From assembly GCA_963706515.1 (NCBI GenBank), contig CAVPMW010000002.1:339950-403949 (forward strand): 64,000 nt of DNA. The letters are read 5' to 3'. Positions 55,335 to 62,763 of this stretch are shown here, in pieces. Numbering within the stretch: position 1 is the first letter of the stretch; each line of letters begins with the position of its first letter. A program made the translations under genes and the position numbers. Under the pieces are notes generated by a model. That model ran no database searches, was not told where the DNA came from, and was given only the letters and a program-made list of their open reading frames with translations. Source of the DNA: CAVPMW01 sp963706515. GTDB lineage: Bacteria; Chloroflexota; Anaerolineae; Anaerolineales; UBA4823.

Positions 55335-55503
55335 CTATCGGCTATCGGCTATCGGCTATCAGCTATCGGCTATCAGTTATCAGTCGTGAGTTGTCAGCCG
55401 TGAGCGTTGCCAGGGGGCCAGGGTCAGCGGCCAACAGCGAGAAGCCAAGAGCCGATAGCTGATAGCCGATAGCCGATAGCCGATAGCTGATAGCTGATAG
55501 CCC
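55328..55503. repeat. Opposed heptamer arrays between convergent genes
   Basis: 55,328-55,385: GGCTATC/AGCTATC units; 55,444-55,503: GATAGCC/GATAGCT units. They touch the stop codons of both the LLM gene (55,334) and the Rrf2 gene (55,504) and could fold into one long hairpin. Confidence 0.9.
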
Positions 55504-55959
55504 CTATCGCCGCATCCGTGCATCGGGAGCCTGCGTCAGCTCGACGATTTCGGGCGGCAGATCACCGGTGAGCAGGTCTTCCAGCGTGACCCGCTCCAGG
55601 ACGGCGCGCATGTTGGCGCGGAGGGCGATCCAGACCTGGTAGAGGGGCGCGGCTGGGCCGGTGTACTCGAGCCGCTCCGGGCGCAGCCCGCGCACGTTGG
55701 CGAGGGGGCCGTCGACGACGCGGATGACGTCGGCCAGGGTGATCTCGTCCGCGGGCGGACCGAGGCGGTAGCCCCCCTCCGCGCCCCGCTGCGAGAGGAC
55801 GATGCCGGCGTGGCGCAGCTCGAGCAGGATGTTCTCCAGGAACTTGGGCGGGATGCCCTGGGCCCGCGCGATCGCCTCGGCCTTCATCGGTCCGGGATCG
55901 GCGTTCGCCAGCTCGGCCAGCGCCCGCAGCGCGTAGTCGACTTTGGCGTTGACCTGCAC
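55504..55959 (-). CDS. Rrf2-family transcriptional regulator
   Basis: 151 aa from GTG 55959 (VQVNAKVDYALRALAELANA); an earlier ATG at 56022 would add 21 residues. Winged helix: KAEAIARAQGIPPKFLENIL recognition region and the wing LSQRGAEGGYRLGPPADEIT. The Cys ligands for an Fe-S cluster (IscR/NsrR type) are absent, so it is a cluster-free Rrf2 protein, as in CymR-like regulators. It converges with the LLM oxidoreductase gene. Confidence 0.9.
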   Translation of the reverse strand: MQVNAKVDYALRALAELANADPGPMKAEAIARAQGIPPKFLENILLELRHAGIVLSQRGAEGGYRLGPPADEITLADVIRVVDGPLANVRGLRPERLEYTGPAAPLYQVWIALRANMRAVLERVTLEDLLTGDLPPEIVELTQAPDARMRR

Positions 55960-56064
55960 TGCTGGCTCGCTCCCGCCGGGGCCTCGGCGGCTCTGCACCG
56001 CGATTCTAACAAAGCCGATCACTTGGCTCGACTACCGGCCAACATGAGGAGCTACCCTGAAGGA

Positions 56065-56634
56065 CTATTCAGGAAATTCGCACGAGCCCTCCGCCAGACC
56101 GGCGCACGCCGTGCCCCCCGCCTCAAGGCACCCCGTACACAGGATACAGGCGGCCTTCTCGCCACAGAATGGCCGGCAGTCAGCGTCGCGGCGGCATGGG
56201 TGGCAGCTCGCCTCCTTTATGCAATAGGGTGCGTTCCCCGTTGTCGTATTGCAGCCACCGTTTGTTTCACCTGAGCTGGTCGTGCATTTGACGTTCGCCG
56301 CACCGCCACAGACATCGAAGTCTCTCTGGCCTACCTGGCAGGTGCTCGCGTCATGGGCAACGCACTGGCTCGTATCCTTCTTGCCTTTCTGTGGCTTCTT
56401 GCCCTGGCAGACGCCCGAGCAGCAATTCGCGTTGCTGCCTCGGCACGGCTCCCCGATTGGGACGCAGCCAAACTCGTTCCGGCGCAGCTTTGGCGTGGAC
56501 TTCCGTTTGGCTCGCCCGGATTCAGGGAACCGGGCAGCGCCGAGGCCGGCGCCGGTGAGGCCACGCAGCACAGCGCGGCGGGTCGGTACGAAAGTCAATG
56601 ACCTGGCCAAAGCGGCGAAGTCGAAGGGGTCCAC
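56065..56634 (-). CDS. Tat-exported Cys-rich protein with knottin-like motif
   Basis: 189 aa from GTG 56634, with GGAGAGGAG upstream. Tat signal TRRAVLRGLTGAGLGAA (19-35), polybasic RAKRKSTPKLRR, then C-x6-C-x6-CC-SGV-C-x14-C and a second Cys-rich half (CTTSSGETNGGCNTTTGNAP, CHPCRRDADCRPFCGEKAAC). This second half, with C-x-x-DADC and CGxxAAC, recurs in the neighbours. No enzyme motif seen. Confidence 0.85.
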   Translation of the reverse strand: MDPFDFAALARSLTFVPTRRAVLRGLTGAGLGAARFPESGRAKRKSTPKLRRNEFGCVPIGEPCRGSNANCCSGVCQGKKPQKGKKDTSQCVAHDASTCQVGQRDFDVCGGAANVKCTTSSGETNGGCNTTTGNAPYCIKEASCHPCRRDADCRPFCGEKAACILCTGCLEAGGTACAGLAEGSCEFPE

Positions 56635-56720
56635 GATGGTCTCCTCTCCCACAGCTGCGGGCTCTTTTGACGGTGCTCTCCTTGTTCGATGTGAGCTGTA
56701 CTTCTGAAGTCGACGTTGCT

Positions 56721-57251
56721 TCATGCCGCCGGCGCGAACGACGAGCGGTCCGACATGATGGAGCACGCCCCCGGCTCGGCGCCCATACATGCTGTCCCGA
56801 CCGTGCACTCTTCTGGACAGCGGACACACGCAGCGCGCGGCCCGCAAAACGCCCGGCAATCGGCGTCCTTCGTGCAGGCAAAGCAATCCGCGCTGTCCGC
56901 CGCGCAGTAGGTGGCGTTGCCGGTGGTCGTCCCGCATGTGCCCGGGGCGCCCGCTTTGGTCGTGCAGGTAGCGGCCGTGCCCGCGCAAATGGCTGACGTC
57001 GCGCCAGCCCGGCAGCCTCCGCCATCGTGGCCTTTGCAGCGTTTCTTGCCCTTTTTCCCAGTGCAGATGCCGGAGCAACATTCCTTCGCCCGCTTGCACC
57101 GGCTGCCGACAGCCTTGCACACGGGGTCGACGGCGGTCGCGGCTTTGCCAACGGTCATCGGGATGACTCCGGCAAGCAGGGTGACGGCGGCACGGCGGGA
57201 CGTCAACGACGTTATGGCGCGGGTGAGTCGATCAAAGTGGTTGGCGTTCAT
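56721..57251 (-). CDS. Exported Cys-rich protein with knottin-like motif
   Basis: 176 aa. Signal region SRRAAVTLLAGVIPMTVGKA (twin Arg, residues 18-37), then C-KAVGSR-C-KRAKE-CC-SGI-C-TGKKGKKR-C, the clearest knottin-type spacing in the cluster, followed by the second module (CGTTTGNATYC, DCFACTKDADCRAFCGPRAA, CPEECTVGTAC). Paralogue of the genes at 56,065, 57,357, 58,298 and 61,750. Confidence 0.85.
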   Translation of the reverse strand: MNANHFDRLTRAITSLTSRRAAVTLLAGVIPMTVGKAATAVDPVCKAVGSRCKRAKECCSGICTGKKGKKRCKGHDGGGCRAGATSAICAGTAATCTTKAGAPGTCGTTTGNATYCAADSADCFACTKDADCRAFCGPRAACVRCPEECTVGTACMGAEPGACSIMSDRSSFAPAA

Positions 57252-57356
57252 GGACGATCTCCTTGGCGCATGCGCGCGGCGACGATGCCGCCTTTCCCTT
57301 ACCGCCCTCAGGACTGGGTTGCTCCTGGCCAGACTCCGGCCGGGTCTCTCATGGCG

Positions 57357-57896
57357 CTACCCTGGTATCGCGTCGGGGCTGGCGCACGCCCTCCCCGACG
57401 TACATTCGGGCATCTGAATGCAGGCCGCGCGCGGACCCAAGGCCGTCTGGCAGTCCGCATCGCGCGAGCAGACAGAGCAGGCGAGATTGCCGAGGCCGCC
57501 GCAGTACCCGGCGTCGCCGGTGGTCGCCTGACAGGACCCTGGATCCCCGATGCTGGTCGTACACGCAACAAAGGCGCCGCCGCCGAACTGCGCGAGATCG
57601 CCGCTACATCCCGCGCCGTCATGCCCGCGGCAACGTCGCTTCCCCTTCGCTCCGTCACAGATGCCGGAACAGCACTGGCCGTCGTTCTTGCATGGTTCAC
57701 CGACGCTCACGCAGCCGAAGTCGTTGCGCTTTGGCTGCGCACGAGACCGCTTCCGCGCTTTGCCATCGGCGGTTGCCATGGCCAGGTGCGCGCCGGCAAG
57801 CGCCAGACCGCCGCGGGCGAGGATGCGCAGCACCGCGCGGCGGGACGGAGCACCGGTCATCGATCGCGTCACAACATCGAGGGTATGGTGATTCAT
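57357..57896 (-). CDS. Tat-exported Cys-rich protein with knottin-like motif
   Basis: 179 aa from ATG 57896, GGGAGGT upstream. Tat signal SRRAVLRILARGGLALAGAH, polybasic KARKRSRAQPKR, then C-VSVGEP-C-KNDGQ-CC-SGI-C-DGAKGKRR-C and the second module (CQATTGDAGYC, CSVCSRDADCQTALGPRAAC). Same strand and spacing style as its paralogues. Confidence 0.85.
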   Translation of the reverse strand: MNHHTLDVVTRSMTGAPSRRAVLRILARGGLALAGAHLAMATADGKARKRSRAQPKRNDFGCVSVGEPCKNDGQCCSGICDGAKGKRRCRGHDGAGCSGDLAQFGGGAFVACTTSIGDPGSCQATTGDAGYCGGLGNLACSVCSRDADCQTALGPRAACIQMPECTSGRACASPDAIPG

Positions 57897-57961
57897 CCGC
57901 TTGACCTCCCTGGAGCCAGAAATCTCGTCGCTGGACATGTGGGACTCGTCGCGGCGTTGAC

Positions 57962-58273
57962 TCATGCCTCTTGAGCATCAAGGACACAGGCCACCGCCGC
58001 CGCGCCGTTGCACTGCGCGAGCAGCTCGCAGCAGGGGAGCAGGGCCTGCTCGCAGGCTGTGAAACCCTCGCACCGTGCGACGACGCTTGCGCGGCACACC
58101 TCGCGTTGCCGCTGACACCGCTTCTTGTCCTTCTTGCCGCCGTTGGCCGCCGTGGCCCCGGCCGGGGAGATGGCTGCGGCCAACGCCGCGCCTCCCAACA
58201 CGCGCAGCGACGCGCGGCGGGGGAAGCTTTCGCCGGCACGGTCGGCAATCTCATCAACAACACGTTGCAGCAT
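57962..58273 (-). CDS. Small exported eight-Cys protein
   Basis: 103 aa. Twin-Arg signal PRRASLRVLGGAALAAAISP, basic GGKKDKKR, then eight Cys spaced C6C7C5C6CC5C7C. The protein at 60,367 has exactly the same spacing but little other identity. Unknown function. Confidence 0.8.
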   Translation of the reverse strand: MLQRVVDEIADRAGESFPRRASLRVLGGAALAAAISPAGATAANGGKKDKKRCQRQREVCRASVVARCEGFTACEQALLPCCELLAQCNGAAAVACVLDAQEA

Positions 58274-58297
58274 CGAAATCTCCTTCTCTTGGCAGCC

Positions 58298-58819
58298 CTA
58301 CAAGGGGCACACCACACCGTTTGGGCCGTGGCATGCTGTCCCGGTGAGGCCCGAGCAGCCCACCGGGCTCTGCACGCAGGCCGCCTGTGGTCCGCAGAGG
58401 GCCCGGCAATCGGCGTCCTTTGTGCAGACACGGCAGTCGCCGACCCCGCAGTAGCCGGCATTCCCCGTCGTGGTGCCACACACGCCAGGGTCGCCGGTGG
58501 CGCTCGTGCAAGAGCGCGTGGGCAGATCGTTCCCTTCCGGGTAGAACCCCGCCGGACAACCACCCGTGTCATGGGCGCGGCAGCGCTTCTTTCCCTTCTT
58601 CTTCGCACAGACGCCGGAGCAGCACTGGCCGGCTCCCTTGCAGCGGGCGCCAACGGCGAGGCAGCCAAACGCGTTGGGCTGCGCCGCCTCCACGCGCTGC
58701 TCTCCGCCGGTCAGCGCGTGCAGGAGGCCGAGCGGCAATCCCACGCCGATGAGCCCGCGCAGGACATCCCGGCGGGAGGGCAGAGCGGCCGGTAACCGTG
58801 TCGAGAAATCAAAATCCAT
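58298..58819 (-). CDS. Tat-exported Cys-rich protein with knottin-like motif
   Basis: 173 aa from ATG 58819. Tat signal SRRDVLRGLIGVGLPLGLLH, then C-LAVGAR-C-KGAGQ-CC-SGV-C-AKKKGKKR-C and the second module (CGTTTGNAGYC, CRVCTKDADCRALCGPQAAC, CSGLTGTAC). Separated by 24 bases from the gene at 58,273, so probably co-transcribed. Confidence 0.85.
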   Translation of the reverse strand: MDFDFSTRLPAALPSRRDVLRGLIGVGLPLGLLHALTGGEQRVEAAQPNAFGCLAVGARCKGAGQCCSGVCAKKKGKKRCRAHDTGGCPAGFYPEGNDLPTRSCTSATGDPGVCGTTTGNAGYCGVGDCRVCTKDADCRALCGPQAACVQSPVGCSGLTGTACHGPNGVVCPL

Positions 58820-58962
58820 GGTGCATCCTCTGCCATGACGAAGGGTCGAATCGGGTAGAGCGCGGTGCTCCATCGCACGGTCCCGTCATCCCGGCGCCGT
58901 CCACTGCAGGCATCCTCTGAACTGTGTAGACGGCCTATGTATTTCCGGACTCTGCGCCGTCG

Positions 58963-59616
58963 CTAACGCCGCTTCTTCCTGGGCTTGACCAGCGTTTCGA
59001 TCTCGAGCTTCCAGCCACCCTCGATGACGCCCGAATTGAGTGGTCCGTCCTCGTCCTGGATGAAGAGCCACCACGTCCCGTTCGGGATGCTGCCGTTGAA
59101 CACGGACAGTGCCGCGTTCGCGCCGGCAACCGGCGCTGGATCGAAGAACGGCATCGCCTGACCGGTGCTGTTGGTGGGCTGGAAGGCGCCGCTCTGCAGC
59201 TTGGCGTCAACCGGGAGCCGCTCGGGCGCCTGATCGTCGAGCGTCAGCACGACCTCGTCAATGGCGAATCCCTGCCCGACGTTGGCCATGACAATCACAG
59301 TCTTGCCGCTCGGCCCCACCAGCAGCACCTCCAGATCGCGGGGGAAGCGGTGCTGGATACCGTTCAGGCGCAGATTCACATCCCGGACCTTGCCCGTTAG
59401 CCCGCTGACCGCAATCGGGGAGGGGTAGAGAATCGCCGCGGCCGGACTGATGTTGAAGGCTGGGAGCTTGATCGCAGCGGAGTTGCTGAACGACCGGGTA
59501 ATCGTGTGTGATCGCTGTTTGGCTGCCACGGGCGACGCGGCCTCCGCGGCCGGCCACGCCAGGAGCGCGATCATGACCGCCAAGGTGCTGCATACATGTC
59601 TGCCGCATGTCTTCAA
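58963..59616 (-). CDS. Secreted protein with proprotein convertase P-domain-like fold
   Basis: 217 aa. Sec-type signal peptide (1-26), then a beta-rich domain with SGLTGKVRDVNLRLNGIQHR, LEVLLVGPSGKTVIVMANVG and PNGTWWLFIQDEDGPLNSGV, then GGWKLEIETL, the hallmarks of P-domains in bacterial subtilisins, here standing alone. It ends in the polybasic KPRKKRR. A stand-alone adhesive or binding domain is plausible. Paralogue at 60,733. Confidence 0.8.
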   Translation of the reverse strand: MKTCGRHVCSTLAVMIALLAWPAAEAASPVAAKQRSHTITRSFSNSAAIKLPAFNISPAAAILYPSPIAVSGLTGKVRDVNLRLNGIQHRFPRDLEVLLVGPSGKTVIVMANVGQGFAIDEVVLTLDDQAPERLPVDAKLQSGAFQPTNSTGQAMPFFDPAPVAGANAALSVFNGSIPNGTWWLFIQDEDGPLNSGVIEGGWKLEIETLVKPRKKRR

Positions 59617-59638
59617 GAATCGTTTGCTCCTGGTACGC

Positions 59639-60184
59639 TCAAGCGCAGAAGACCTCGACGAGCACCAACCCGCTGTTGTCGGCGTGGACGACGTCGTTGC
59701 AGTGGAGCGAAAGCGCGGCGCCCTGCCCGGTCACCTGTTGCTCATAGACGTGATCGGTGGTGTAGCTGCCCCACTCGTCGGGGCTGCCATCGTCGACCGA
59801 GAGACCGAGGCGGACCCCCTCAAATTCGGTCACAGGGGAATCGGGGTCGGCGAAAGGAAAGTCCGCGAACGCGTCCTGGCCGTTCGTCGCGTTGGAGCTC
59901 CAGAAACCAGAGGCGCGCAGCCGGTAGCGCCGGCCTTGGTCCAGAACTCGGGTCGTGACAGAGGCGCCTGTGCCTGGCACACCGACGGCGTCAACCTTTG
60001 TGCCTGACTGACATTTCTGCCGCGGCTTTCGCTTCTTGCCCTTCTTTTTCTTCTTGGCGGCGGCCCCCGAGAGATTCAGGGCGCCGAACCCAACTCCGGC
60101 GCCGGCAAGACCCCGCAATACGCCGCGGCGGGACGTCGCGCCGCACCACGAGCGGGTCAACCGATCAACGAAATGCTGGTTCAT
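59639..60184 (-). CDS. Tat-exported beta-rich protein of unknown function
   Basis: 181 aa from ATG 60184 with GGGAG upstream. Tat signal SRRGVLRGLAGAGVGFGAL, strong polybasic AKKKKKGKKRKPRQK, then a beta domain (VTTRVLDQGRRYRLRASGFW, EFEGVRLGLSVDDG, SGLVLVEVFCA) that faintly recalls LecA/PA14-like lectin folds. Only a few Cys, unlike its neighbours. Confidence 0.8.
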   Translation of the reverse strand: MNQHFVDRLTRSWCGATSRRGVLRGLAGAGVGFGALNLSGAAAKKKKKGKKRKPRQKCQSGTKVDAVGVPGTGASVTTRVLDQGRRYRLRASGFWSSNATNGQDAFADFPFADPDSPVTEFEGVRLGLSVDDGSPDEWGSYTTDHVYEQQVTGQGAALSLHCNDVVHADNSGLVLVEVFCA

Positions 60185-60366
60185 GATCTCCCTCATTCGT
60201 TGCCCGAGCTAGCGGGAATGGTGAGCCTGCTTCTCGCCGCGCTCACCAGCCCACCATCCCCGAGCCCGCGGATTCGTACGTCCAGAGAACGGTGTCGTTG
60301 GCCTCGTCCCTGACGCTGGCGAGGGCGCTGGTTCGGGTTGCCGTGTCGCCGCCTGGCGAAGCTCGC

Positions 60367-60669
60367 CTAGCCCGCGAGGAAGCAGACCGTGGCCTCCCGG
60401 CCCTGGCACTTCCCCAACAGAGCGCAGCACGGCAGGACCGCGTTCAGGCACGTCTCGTTTCCCTGACACTGCCCTCTGACCACATCCTCGCACCCCGCCT
60501 TCTGACTCTGGCACCGCCTGGCGGCCTTCTTGCCGGACTTGCCGGCGCGGGCGGCCGTCGGCGCGGCGAGCGTGCCGATCAGGGCCGCCCCACCCAGGGT
60601 CCGGAGCGATCCTCGGCGAGTCGCCGTTGCGGCCTGACGGGACAAGACGTCGATGATGCTGTAGTTCAC
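60367..60669 (-). CDS. Small exported eight-Cys protein
   Basis: 100 aa. Twin-Arg signal TRRGSLRTLGGAALIGTLAA, basic GKSGKKAARR, then eight Cys with spacing C6C7C5C6CC5C7C, identical to the 57,962 protein. The 180 bases downstream (60,185-60,366) contain an open stretch (SVRDEANDTVLWTYESAG) ending in TGA that might be another small frame, but no start is visible. Confidence 0.75.
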   Translation of the reverse strand: MNYSIIDVLSRQAATATRRGSLRTLGGAALIGTLAAPTAARAGKSGKKAARRCQSQKAGCEDVVRGQCQGNETCLNAVLPCCALLGKCQGREATVCFLAG

Positions 60670-60732
60670 GAAATCCTCCTCGTGTCTCTTGCGTCCCGGT
60701 CAAGCGCCACGCACGCTTGCCGTGGGCCGGTA

Positions 60733-61374
60733 CTACCGCTTCTTCTTCTTGAGCTTCGCCAGCGTATCGATCTCCAGGTCCCAGCCACCGGCGATGGCGC
60801 CAGGATCTGCCGGCCCATTTTCGTCCTGCACAAAGAGCCGCCATGTCCCGTTCGGGTTCGTGCCGAGAAAGACCGCGAATGACGCACTGGCGACGGTCCC
60901 GGCCGGAGCGGGCGCACTGAAGGCGATGGGGTTGCCAGTCGCACTGGTAGGCTCCCAGTTTCCAGGACAGGACGTGGCCTGGTCTGGGACCGTCAGCGTG
61001 GCTTCAGAGCTCAGCCGCAACCGCGCATCGGTCAGGTCGCCAGTGCCACAGACATTCGCGATGACGATTGAGCGCTGGCCATTGGGCCCTACCAGCAGGG
61101 CTTCGACCTCGCCAGGAGCGGTGTGGCTGATGTCATGGAGGACCACGTCGATCTGTGTGATCCTGCCTTTCATCCCGTTGACCGAAATCGTCGATGGATA
61201 GAGGCTCGCCGACGCGGGTTTGTCATTCGTCGTCAGCAGACTGATTGGGGTTGGGTTGGCGAAATCCCTATGGAACGGAACCATCCGCCTCTTGGCGACG
61301 GCCGGCGCCCCGTTCTCCGCGATCGACAGCCCCAGGAGCGCCAACAAAACAACGAGTACGATTCGGTTCAGCAT
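60733..61374 (-). CDS. Secreted protein with P-domain-like fold
   Basis: 213 aa from ATG 61374. Signal peptide (1-20), then SVNGMKGRITQIDVVLHDIS, VEALLVGPNGQRSIVIANVC and NPNGTWRLFVQDENG, then GGWDLEIDTL. It ends KLKKKKR. Paralogue of the 58,963 protein. Confidence 0.82.
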   Translation of the reverse strand: MLNRIVLVVLLALLGLSIAENGAPAVAKRRMVPFHRDFANPTPISLLTTNDKPASASLYPSTISVNGMKGRITQIDVVLHDISHTAPGEVEALLVGPNGQRSIVIANVCGTGDLTDARLRLSSEATLTVPDQATSCPGNWEPTSATGNPIAFSAPAPAGTVASASFAVFLGTNPNGTWRLFVQDENGPADPGAIAGGWDLEIDTLAKLKKKKR

Positions 61375-61460
61375 GATCTTTGTCTCCACGGGTTGTCCGT
61401 TCCTGTCACCGCCGGCCATCGAGGCAAATCGCCGACGGCCAGTTCCGCGGCACGTTGGAC

Positions 61461-61646
61461 CTAAGGCAGGGCGCCAGCGAAAATCGGGGCCAGGAGTGGG
61501 GCGATCGCGGTCAGCGCCAATGCCACCTCCAGCATTGCCAGAACCATCGTCAACCCAGTGACGGCGATCCTCCGGGCCAGGCGTTCCTCCGAGTGAGGGC
61601 GCACGGTCAGTTCGCGTGATGTGAATTGGATGTGTTGAGCCTGCAT
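61461..61646 (-). CDS. Small membrane protein, 61 aa
   Basis: GGAGGAG precedes ATG 61646. A basic, Arg-rich N-terminal half (TVRPHSEERLARR) is followed by one or two TM segments (VTGLTMVLAMLEVALALTAI to LLAPIFAGA). Not recognised. It lies 86 bases upstream of the P-domain gene on the same strand. Confidence 0.65.
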   Translation of the reverse strand: MQAQHIQFTSRELTVRPHSEERLARRIAVTGLTMVLAMLEVALALTAIAPLLAPIFAGALP

Positions 61647-61749
61647 GGTGTTCTCCTCCGTTCTGCAACCCAGGAGCTCTGGGCGCGGTATTGAGAATGG
61701 ACGCACTCGCCGAAGTTGACGTCTGCTCAGCGGGACACATCGCCACGCG

Positions 61750-62340
61750 CTAGGGTGTTTCCGGCGCTGGCAGCTCAACGCCGCAGGGAACTAGACAGGC
61801 CATGCCGCTCGGGCAGGCGCCGGCGCAGAGACCTTGCGAGACCGGAGCACAAGCCGCCTCCGCTGGATATCCCAGCGCCACGCAGTCGGCATCCGTCTTG
61901 CATTCGGCACAGCGCGGGTCGCCCTCGTTCAGGAGGAGCGCGGCGCAGTAGCGGCTGTCGGCCGTCGTGCGGTGGCAAGCGCAGTTCGCATTGTTGCCGC
62001 AGCGGAGCAACACCACGTCTTCGACTGTCGCTGCCAGGCAGATCTCCTTCTTCAGGTCCTGCTGACAGGTGCCCGTATCGTGCGGGCGACACTTCTTTCC
62101 CGCGCAGACGCCGGAGCAACACTGATCGGCGTTCTTGCAGGCGGCGCCCACACTCAGACAGCCGAAGGCATTCGGCCGTACCTTCTTGATCTTCTTGCGC
62201 TTCTTCTTGGCTACGACGGCCGCGGGGAGTCGCGCGGCGCCGAGCCCGAGGCTGGCCCCGAAGAGTCCCCGCAGCACATCGCGCCGGGACGGCATGCCAG
62301 CCGCGGAACGCGTCAACACAGCAAAGGAATTCCAGTTCAT
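61750..62340 (-). CDS. Tat-exported Cys-rich protein with knottin-like motif
   Basis: 196 aa from ATG 62340. Tat signal SRRDVLRGLFGASLGLGAAR, polybasic AKKKRKKIKKVR, C-LSVGAA-C-KNADQ-CC-SGV-C-AGKK-C, then a second Cys-rich module (CGNNANCACHRTTADSRYC, CAECKTDADCVALGY) and a Pro-ended tail. Largest divergence in the second module among the paralogues. Confidence 0.85.
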   Translation of the reverse strand: MNWNSFAVLTRSAAGMPSRRDVLRGLFGASLGLGAARLPAAVVAKKKRKKIKKVRPNAFGCLSVGAACKNADQCCSGVCAGKKCRPHDTGTCQQDLKKEICLAATVEDVVLLRCGNNANCACHRTTADSRYCAALLLNEGDPRCAECKTDADCVALGYPAEAACAPVSQGLCAGACPSGMACLVPCGVELPAPETP

Positions 62341-62565
62341 CGTCTGCCCTCGTCCATCGCTTGAGCTCGTCCTGGGCGGACAGTCATGCTCCGCACCGTG
62401 GCGCACAGCATGCCGACCCAGAGGGACGGGGGCATCCTCCGAACTATGTAGGTGGGGTATGTAATTGGAGAACTGCGCTCAGGAAGCCGAGCGGCGTACG
62501 ACTATGACGCTTGGTGTGAATCGACGGGTTTCATGGCAAAAGGGATCCCCTCATCCGCTGCGCCG

Positions 62566-62701
62566 GAGGCTGAAAGACCTCCGGCTGAACCACGGAAGCC
62601 CCATAAAATCGGGCTGTAATGGGTGTACACCTTCCCTGTGATAACTCATCAGCCCCGTTGACGGGGCTTCCGTCAAATACAGCCGGAGGTCTTTCAGCCT
62701 C
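62566..62701. repeat. 136-bp inverted-repeat element
   Basis: A 22-bp terminal arm starting GAGGCTGAAAGACCTCCGGC (62566-62587) has a perfect reverse complement at 62680-62701; a second pair, CGGAAGCCCC (62593-62602) and GGGGCTTCCG (62663-62672), is nested inside. The AGCCCCG/CGGGGCT hairpin at 62651-62668 competes with it. It could be a MITE-like element, a structured RNA or a terminator of the LuxR gene. Bases 62,341-62,565 hold no gene I can support. Confidence 0.8.
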
Positions 62702-62763
62702 TGGTGGGGCGGCGGACGAGCTCGTTCGTGTCCAGTCCATGCCAGAACACCTTACACCAGGCG

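Noticed and set aside
55328..55503. Long hydrophilic peptide frames such as YRLSAIGYQLSA from the arrays
   Set aside because: They are translations of the heptamer repeat and extend past real stop codons; not genes.
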